Assembly (NCBI GenBank): GCA_035079385.1
Contig: JAVHKY010000008.1
Coordinates: forward strand, 6,308,001 to 6,372,000
Source: Aspidiotus rigidus
Taxonomy: Eukaryota; Arthropoda; Insecta; Hemiptera; Diaspididae
Direction: 5' to 3'
DNA length: 64,000 nucleotides
Part shown: piece by piece, positions 57,308-64,000 of the stretch
How positions within the stretch are numbered: position 1 is the stretch's first letter
Layout of the letters: each line of letters opens with the position of its first letter
Notes under the pieces: generated by a model
What the model was told of the DNA's origin: nothing
Seen by the model: the letters and a program-made list of their open reading frames with translations, nothing else
Databases searched by the model: none
Program-made: the position numbers and the translations under genes

Positions 57308-58224
57308 ATGGAGGCAGCTGAAAAAGCTATGAAGTGCACGAGCGCAACAGCTAAAGAAGAATTAAACACCAAACTAATCAATGTGAGTCCTTCATCGCAT
57401 TATATTCCTATGGGTAATATCGTTTTGTAAATTTTCGACACTTCCTCCAATATTTGAAGGGATAGTATCGAATGTTGACGATGAAGAAGAAAAAAGTTGC
57501 CGCTTGATTTGTATTTCAATGCTTTTGGAATACATTTTGAAATGAATTTAACGTTAATGTGATTGCTTGAATTACTTGAGCAAAACTGATGATTGAAGGA
57601 AAAACAGTGAAATCCCCCTAATGTGATCGTTTTCAGATGTAGAGTTTCCTCAAAACTACGAGACATTTCTAAGGTAAAAACGGGAATACTGTCACGTAAC
57701 AAATGTTTAAGGTAAAGTTGATCGTAATAACCGGCTGATTCAAAAATACGGTGAAGAAAAAATTTCATTTTCTAACAAAAAAATTGATAATTCGCGATTG
57801 TATTCTAACATTGTATTAGCTTCGTATTCTCATGAGTAAGTATATAGCATTTAAATGCATCCGTTCTGTTCCTCCACATTTTGATTTAATTAACCGGCTG
57901 AAGTATGAACACTTTAAGCGGATTCTACTGTAGTATTTATTGTAGCTTATGTTGTCACAAGTAGACCGCAATAACTGATATTCTCCCCATCGTAGGATCC
58001 TCATCAATGTGTGGAAATTTTTAATTTGTCAACAGGCACAAGAACCTTGTACCACTACGTCGACAAAATTGATGAAAATTGAACTCGAAAAAATTCAATG
58101 CTCAGAGAAAATTAAGACACTCGAATGTGAGAAGGTGGCTTTGAACGACAGAATGAAGTTTCTAGATACAATACTCGCTTGGTTCATCTCGCCTTCTGAA
58201 CTTGAAGCTCTCAATGAACCATAA
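57308..58224 (+). CDS. Small coiled-coil protein, two exons, 87 residues
   Basis: Exon 57308-57382 ends AAT|GTGAGT and exon 58036-58224 begins after TTGTCAACAG|GCA; both are phase 0 and together give 87 residues with a stop at 58222-58224. AATAAA follows at 58701. The second exon is a heptad-like charged helix (KLMKIELEKIQCSEKIKTLE, then VALNDRMKFLDTILAWFIS), suggesting a dimerising coiled coil. There is no known domain. Upstream material (an acceptor CTCACAG at about 57183) may add a 5' exon, so the N-terminus is uncertain. It lies inside the 5.2-kb transposon and converges on the zinc-finger gene, so it is probably element-encoded. Confidence 0.55.
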
Positions 58225-58922
58225 ATGTTCTTGAGTTCTTTCTTAGATTAATGACTTGGAGTTTGATTATAATGCTGTTTTCTTTTATGAAATATTTTTT
58301 TCTTTTTGTTTAATTCGATGGGCTTTTTTTTGTCTTTTTATTCATCAAATTTTTTAGATTCGACTTTCCATACGTTGTCGAGTTCTTTGTCAGATTACCG
58401 GTAATGACTTCGTTTGATCATAATGCTCTTTTATGAAATATTTTTTTCTTTTTGTTTAATGCGATGGGCTTTTGTCACCCTTATTCTTTTTATACATCAA
58501 TTTTTTTAGGTTCAATTTTCCTGTTTTTGTTTTTGTTTTTTTTTTTTTCTTCATTTTATATCAAATTTTCAACGTTTCTATTTATTGTTGTAAGTTTGTT
58601 CTACTTTCCTCAAATTATAATTTTCCTCTGTATTTTTATTGATATATTTAATATAATTGTTTGGCTAAAGAGCCAATCGAAACAAATCAACGCGTAAAAT
58701 AATAAAAAACATCTTGTGGTATATATAATACAAACATGTAACACTGATTAGGCTCACTTATGGGACTTCGAGCTGGCTGTGCCGTAAATGAGTCTTTTTT
58801 TTGATATATTTTGAGAAAATGAAGCTACAGAAAACATGTATAGAGTAGAAAAATGTTGTGCTATCTTCTTTTTTAAATCACAACACAGAGGAAATGTAAT
58901 TGATATTTCGTCAGAAATTTTT
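58225..58922. other. Convergent 3' ends, T-rich
   Basis: Between the two convergent stops lies a T-rich stretch with a diverged duplication (TTTTATGAAATATTTTTTTC at about 58284 and 58432, with TCAATGCTCTTT-like flanks). The hydrophobic frame at 58452-58697 is a product of T-richness. AATAAA at 58701 serves the plus gene. Confidence 0.5.
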
Positions 58923-61173
58923 TCAATTAAAATTGGCTTTCGCGATGCACAATTCTCTTTCAAACTTTTCCTCGTATTTAGTAAAATAATAATGACAATT
59001 GAATATTAATTGAAAAACATATTCATTCGGGTAAATCAATTTACCTCGATCAAGGCTTCTTGTGAATACTTGAACTTGCTCTATGAGAACATTACTACCT
59101 TCAGTTCGCAGGAAGGCGCGACAGAAATCACAAATTTTCCTCTTGAGCATTGCCCTAGTACACGAACCCGCAATGTGATACAATGACGATAAATCATAAT
59201 TTGAAAAATAGCCTGTAGCGTCGTCAAAATTCAATGTACATAACATTTCATTATCTAAAAAGTCGTTATCAATACTGCGAGGGCGTTTGCTATGATTACG
59301 GGCCCGATCCCGTATGAAATTCAGAAGAAAAATATCTGAATCGTGGCTATAGTTTGTATTTCTTACTTCTGTACACGTTTTGTGACAGGTATCACACTCC
59401 TAGAACACAAGTTCTTGGCATCAAAATCAAACAAGATGAGCATAAGTTTACTTGATCAAACATGTTTCCACTTACAAATATGTCTGATTCCACGTTAATC
59501 GAGTTCTTTGATAGTGCAATTGGTTGTTGATGTTTCTTTAACTGATGACGAACAAGTGACGTCTTAAAAGCAAATTGTATGCCGCAACACTCCTATACAC
59601 AAACACCAAAATTATTAACTGTTTTATATACCATAAATAATACATCAATAGGTTTGTTTGCAGAACTGATTCAATTTTAACTCATATCAATGAGAGAACT
59701 AAAATCAAAGTAAAAGGATTATTAGATTGCAGCAAATTCATTAAGTCAAATAATTTTTAACTATATTGAAGATGATTTTTTAACCAAAAACCACTTGCAT
59801 TTCAAAAGAAGTTTCTTTTGAAACAAACTACAGTAAAACCTGCGTAAGACGGAACCTCATTATCGCGGAAACCTGCCGAAACGGAAAAAAAAAATCCAAG
59901 TCCCGACGGTTTCCCCATGTAAAACACCTTGGATAAGCCGGAAAACTGCAGAACGCGGAAACGGAATCATTTTTCAGTCCGTCGCACTCAAATTCCCTGC
60001 ATAAAACGGAAAATGTTGGCTTACTCAAAGGAAATTGGAAGCGTAATTTGTGAATTATCCCTCCAAACTGAGACTCAACAATCTTCTTCATTGTTGCATT
60101 GTATTTTCAAGAATAATATTTACGCATTGGTACCGTTTGATATGTATTTAGCGTCATTTTTCTAAAAGTAGCACTTTATTTTCCCTTTTTTTTCTTTTTC
60201 TAAACCTGAGTAACGCGGAAAACTGCTAAAACGAAAAAAAAGCCCAGTCCGAACGAGTTCCGTCTTAGGCAGGTTTTACTGTAATTTGTTTATCAAATTT
60301 TTTGTTCTCGGAATCTTTAATTCTTTTATTTCAATTTCAGTTTTCTCAAGCATAATTATTATTTGTTGTTATCAAAATGCAAGGGAACAATATGTCATGA
60401 ACTTACAAAACTTGGTCTTTCTTGAGGATTATGTCTCTTCTCATGGCGATTCCGCGAACCAATTTGGGTAAAGCTTTTTCCACAAATATTACAAATCTAC
60501 AACATAGATCACACAATCACTTATAGTTGAAATATGTTTGAGCTACCTACGTAATTTCTTTCTCTTCGTCTGGTGGGTCTGTTTCACATAATAAAGCTAT
60601 GTTATTACTAAACCTGATTCACAGGATAAAAAATTGCTAATACCGTTCCTATTTCAAACGCATTGCCTTAGAAGAAATGGAAATCATTCATCACCAAAAA
60701 TCAGCTGATAACGTCCTACTCAACAAGATCTTACCGGATGGAGGCTTTATCGAAACTCTATTTCATGACCGTTGCAACAAGACTATAACGATTAATCTAT
60801 GTGTAGAAATCTGTTTAGTTGTAGTTTACGCTCTAATGATGACTATTTAGTCGAAACGCGCTTCAGCAAATTATATGTATTTATTCTACGGTATTTGCAA
60901 TTTTTTACCCTGCAAATCATGACTAACCGTAAATTAACTGACCGGATTAAATGTATAAAGTACTAAACCTGACTTGTCTCCTTTTTGACAATAATAAGCT
61001 ACGGCTTCTTTGCACACAATAAAATGTGAGTATACAGCCAACACAATAATTACCGTACAATCAAAGTACTCAGAAAGTTATCGCTTTGTCTTTCTGTATC
61101 AATCATGAATGCTAAGTAAAGTAACACCAATTCATATACTTACATAACTCTTGCCGGCCTTATTAGGAGGCAT
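58923..61173 (-). CDS. C2H2 zinc-finger protein with transposase-like C-terminus, four exons, 237 residues
   Basis: Minus-strand exons 61144-61173, 60407-60496, 59476-59592 and 58923-59399 all join in phase 0 with GTAAGT-type donors and TAG/GTAG acceptors, total 714 nt. Exon 1 (MPPNKAGKSY) leads directly into exon 2 (ICNICGKSFTQIGS, HEKRH), completing a canonical C2H2 finger. Exon 3 holds a second finger with CGIQFAFKTSLVRHQLKKH (the Cys pair is compressed to CC). Exon 4 opens with ECDTCHKTC and ends with YHIAGSCTRAMLKRKICDFC, LDRGKLIYPNEYVFQL and a basic tail. The last part resembles the C-terminal YxAGYxxRKL..C..C...GGLxYPS pattern of P/THAP9-type transposases; this is recalled, not searched. 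No DDE catalytic core is present, so it may be a binding or repressor protein rather than an active enzyme. Confidence 0.65.
59831..60281. mobile_element. Pogo-like MITE, 451 bp
   Basis: CAGTAAAACCTGCGTAAGAC then GGAAC at the left is the near-inverse of GTTCCGTCTTAGGCAGGTTT then TACTG at the right, with TA on both sides (59829-59830 and 60282-60283). CAGTARAACCT ends with TA duplications are typical of pogo/Tigger-type elements. Internal blocks such as GCGGAAAACTGC and AACGGAAAA repeat. It sits in an intron of the zinc-finger gene. Confidence 0.82.
60640..60905 (+). mobile_element. Penelope-like 3' fragment, divergent family
   Basis: The plus strand reads YFKRIALEEMEIIHHQKSAD then NVLLNKILPDGGFIETLFHD, aligning with the C-terminus of PLE copy 1 (YRKRIALENIEIMRHLNTDG ... 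IPEDGLIEQVYD). A tail hairpin follows. The protein is clearly more diverged than copies 1-3 are from each other, so it belongs to another PLE lineage. It lies in intron 1 of the zinc-finger gene in opposite orientation. Confidence 0.78.
60832..60862 (+). ncRNA. PLE tail hairpin, copy 4, hammerhead-like
   Basis: CTAATGAT is followed by a perfect GACT-ATTT-AGTC hairpin and GAAACGCG. Relative to a hammerhead core (CUGAUGA, stem II, GAAA) there is one G-to-A change and one extra T. The stem differs in sequence from copies 1-3 yet keeps pairing. Confidence 0.45.
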
Positions 61174-61894
61174 ATCTTCTAGAAAATATGGTATACCGTG
61201 TCAACAGGCACTGAAAATCAACTGCAACGCATTCAAAATCATAGTTATTTGTTAGTTTGGTAAATACCATACATTATTTGCAATATTAATACATCATAGA
61301 CTCATACTTTACTGAACAACAAAAAGAATTCGGACCCTTATTCGGACTCACTGCAAATAGTTACGAGCTGAAAAACGGACTTTTAATAATTCGACAGTAG
61401 ATGAGAGCGTTACAATAAATTGACGTCTCTTAAGGAAAAACGAAAAATAATAACATTGGAAGAATGAAAAAATCGATGAAATCAATTATTCCAATAAATC
61501 TGTACCGAAAAATTAATAAGAAAAACAACATTCATCATTAATTCATTATCATTCCACCATGTTCCCTAGCATCATTCATCAACATTCAAATTGAAATCAA
61601 TCAAGGGATGCATCTCCACCAGATTTTGTTTGTTTACATCGGAAGATGCGCATACCTGCAGTCCCTTACACTGATATGCAATCGACTGTGATAGTAGTGG
61701 TGTGTGAATACAAAGCTTCATTACCAACACACATACAGCCCATTGATCCGAACGCCTCGTCTCGGTAATTGTTGTTTTTGCGCATACCTATGTCAATTTA
61801 ACTTTGTACGGCAGAGGTACCTACCTGTATTAAATTATGATCACACCAGTCACTCAGTGAATTCAAATTTGTAATATGAGACTATAGGTAGTAT

Positions 61895-62505
61895 CTGCCG
61901 TACAAAGTTGAATTGACCTATCGGTACATCCAAATCGACGATCAGGCAAACTGCGTATCTTCTGGACGATTGGTGCGAGTGTGTGAATTGTGATAACACA
62001 CTACTATTACTTTATTGATGGAATAACAGGGAAAAATTCAGATCTAGGAAATTGGAGCTTTGTTTCACATATAGGATGAACACTCTACACTCTGAATTGT
62101 GTTGAATTAATGAACGTTGGATGTATGTCAAAAATATCCAAACCACAATCCAAAAACGCTAATATTGGAAGGAGGGATACTTGTATCGGAAAACTGGTTT
62201 GATAATTGTATTTCTCATTGAAAAATCCTTCTATACTCCGTTCACATTAAGAAAGGATAGAAAGTAGTGCCTTGAGAACAGAACATGAGAACACTCCAGG
62301 TAATTTCAATCTACCGTTCCGTTCTCGCGAGGTACTACTTCCTATCCTTTCTCAATGTGAACAGAGTATAGTAACACATTTTTACATCTCAATTTGCCGT
62401 ATTAATCTTATTTTAAAAAAGTGTAACTTCTTCCCAACTGTTGATTTGGATTATTTGGATATACATCAATCCAATTTTGTAGGTCAATCCAACTTTGTAC
62501 GGCAG
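61895..62505. mobile_element. CTGCCGTACAAAGT-family element, 611 bp
   Basis: The left end CTGCCGTACAAAGTTGAATT then GACCTAT is the near-inverse of the right end AGGTCAATCCAACTTTGTAC then GGCAG. Internally, 62235-62360 forms a hairpin (TCACATTAAGAAAGGATAGA against CTATCCTTTCTCAATGTGA). Flanks GTAT and AGTT do not match, so the target duplication is absent or eroded, or the two ends come from different insertions. Confidence 0.65.
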
Positions 62506-62851
62506 AGTTCGCTGAACAAAAAACGTGAAACCAGGAAGGTATCATTCTGAGTGCCTTACAGCCTGAGTGGTGATAGAGATACATGACTGTCATGGATACA
62601 ACATATGACGTCACAGGAAAATGAATACCGGTAATTGTCATTTTGATTATAATATTTGAATCACGTTTGAAGATGGTCCTGGTTCATCAAAATAATTATT
62701 TACTTCAATATATTGCTTACCTATCTGTGTAATTTATAAGTAGAATGTCCTTTCTTGATTCATCTTCCTCCATTATTATCAATTATTCTATGAAAACTGC
62801 TTTTTCTATTCATGTTTTCATTGCATTGTAGCTGACTTGTCATTGTTTCTT

Positions 62852-63221
62852 CTGCCGTACAAAGTGAGATTGACGCTATCGGAAATACAAATCTAGAAAA
62901 ATGGATCTTCTGGCAAATTTACCTAACAGTGTGTGCGTGTGTGCTCCGTCTGTGAAATCATTTGAAAGTGGATATACATCCTATTCCTTTATTGGAAAAT
63001 GGGACATATATCCACTTATGTGAATATTAGTAAATATCTCTAAAACTAATGCCGTTAACAAAAGTTGAAAACGGCCATTGGATTCTTAGATGAAAAATAT
63101 TAGAAATTGTGAAATTCGCAGGATTGTAGAATAAATTTTTTCGTTCTCGAGAGCAATACCTACCTATATCAGTCTCCAAATTGTTGTTTTGGATATACTT
63201 CCATCTCACTTTGTACGGCAG
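62852..63221. mobile_element. CTGCCGTACAAAGT-family MITE, 370 bp
   Basis: The left end CTGCCGTACAAAGTGAGATT is inverted against CTCACTTTGTACGGCAG at the right, with TCTT on both sides (62848-62851 and 63222-63225) as a 4-bp duplication. Interior pieces TGGATATACATCC and GGACATATATCCAC are loosely inverted. No coding capacity. Confidence 0.85.
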
Positions 63222-63539
63222 TCTTGTAAACTTCTTCAATTAGTATTGTTTTTGTGTAGAGCTACAACCATCAAATTATGATGAACTTGATATTGCAGTG
63301 ATTCATTATTGCCTGTTAATTGTAGGTACTCATATGTTGATCATTTCTTATCTAAGCTTATAGGTACCCAAAATTTATCGCGTTCTCTTTATATTCCGAG
63401 GTTGTTTCAAGGTAGGTATTAGAAATACCTATTATAAGAATGTGTCTGAAATATTGGAATTTCTTGTTCTGTTGACAAACCATAACTTATCTACAGAGGT
63501 ATACGCTTACAAGGAACCTATTCAACTTTACAACTTGTT

Positions 63540-63760
63540 CCCGGTAAACAATTTGAAGCCCTCTGAAGCCCTGGGAAAAACTACCCTCTGAAGCCCTCAT
63601 GAAGCCCTCAAATATAAAGGGCTTCAGGGATACAAAAAGGAAACAGGGCTTAATTTGGGAAAAACTACCCTTTTAATTCCCATTTGAAGCCCTGTTTCCT
63701 TTTTGTGTCCCTGAAGCCCTTTATATTTGAGGACTTCAAGTGGGAACAATGTTTACCGGG
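63540..63760. mobile_element. Palindromic CCCGGTAAACA element
   Basis: CCCGGTAAACAATTTGAAGC at the left is the inverse of the right end (CACTTGAAGTCC ... TGTTTACCGGG, read in reverse complement). Long inner arms (CTCAAATATAAAGGGCTTCA, GGGAxACAAAAAGGAAACAG and GGCTT) are inverted around about 63665. GAAGCCCT recurs about ten times. About 221 bp; the target duplication is unclear. Confidence 0.75.
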
Positions 63761-64000
63761 TTGGCTACCGGTGTACCGGTACCTAAGATCAGGTGAATCC
63801 TAGAGTTTTTCAATATTGTGCTTTTAAAAAATGATAATATTATGTTCATTTATATGGTACTTACTTGTACAGTATCAATTTTCTAGAACAAACTTACAAT
63901 AAAGTAAACGTTCTTCTAAATGGATTTTGTCTGCGTTTCCGTTGGAGTTCCTCGCTCTTTTATTGATAAAATATCGACCAGAAGAAACCAGCTTCACCAT

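Larger units (their letters stand above)
56591..61814. mobile_element. 5.2-kb gene-carrying DNA transposon, CTGCCGTA termini
   Basis: The left end CTGCCGTATAGGTACAAAGT (with a 6-bp insertion relative to relatives) and the right end ACTTTGTACGGCAG are inverted. AGGT flanks both sides (56587-56590 and 61815-61818) as a 4-bp duplication. A second, subterminal inverted repeat pairs 56845-56908 with 61600-61662 (GCAGGTATGCGCATCTT, TTTGTTTGTTTACATCG, GGGATGCATCTCCACCAGAT). Inside lie two convergent spliced genes, a pogo-like MITE and a PLE scrap. The ends and the 4-bp duplication do not match a superfamily I can name with confidence. Confidence 0.82.

Noticed and set aside
58452..58697. Hydrophobic 81-codon frame, possible membrane protein
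   Set aside because: The sequence is T-rich and gives Phe/Leu by composition; it lies in the 3' region of two convergent genes.

Overview
The window reads as a piece of an AT-rich arthropod, most likely insect, nuclear genome. Support comes from a TTAG-based satellite resembling insect (TTAGG)n telomere DNA, R1-clade and Jockey-like non-LTR retrotransposons, Penelope-like elements (PLEs) with a GIY-YIG endonuclease, hAT, pogo-, Harbinger- and mariner-like miniature elements, and short-intron genes with arthropod core-promoter signals. An AT-rich nuclear copy of cytochrome b reads through TGA as Trp, as the invertebrate mitochondrial code does. I cannot name the species. No rRNA, tRNA, CRISPR or bacterial operon is visible.

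Layout: 1-1.9 kb satellite with a poly(A)-tailed insertion; 3.2-4.8 kb dispersed and tandem repeats; 4.9-10.0 kb two decayed PLEs (minus); 10.7-12.3 kb an R1-clade pseudogene (minus); 15.2-17.5 kb tandem repeats flanking the mitochondrial insertion; 19.4-21.0 kb a three-exon gene for a predicted secreted 350-residue protein (minus); 21.7-25.3 kb inverted repeats, a PLE scrap and Ty3/Gypsy scraps; 27.8-29.8 kb a second R1-clade pseudogene (plus); 30.2-33.5 kb a PLE split by a 5'-truncated non-LTR element; 36.2-38.3 kb miniature elements and a 138-bp tandem repeat; 38.7-41.6 kb a TATA-Inr-DPE promoter and a small two-coding-exon secreted peptide gene; 43.5-45.3 kb a Jockey-like element and a 155-bp tandem repeat; 46-54 kb mostly unassigned; 54.2-63.8 kb a dense nest of DNA elements.

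The most notable system is at 55.7-63.2 kb. It is a DNA transposon family with CTGCCGTACAAAGT termini and 4-bp target duplications. A 5.2-kb member (56591-61814) carries two convergent spliced genes. The minus-strand gene encodes C2H2 zinc fingers joined to a domain resembling a transposase C-terminus, with no visible catalytic core. The plus-strand gene encodes a small coiled-coil protein. A 377-bp member (55693-56069) is an internal-deletion derivative of the large one and sits inside a 2-kb non-autonomous hAT element with a perfect 8-bp duplication.

The two secreted-protein genes (19385-20980 and 41055-41484) look like genuine host genes: their splice junctions keep frame across exons and no transposon signature is attached. 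Almost everything else recognisable is mobile-element debris.
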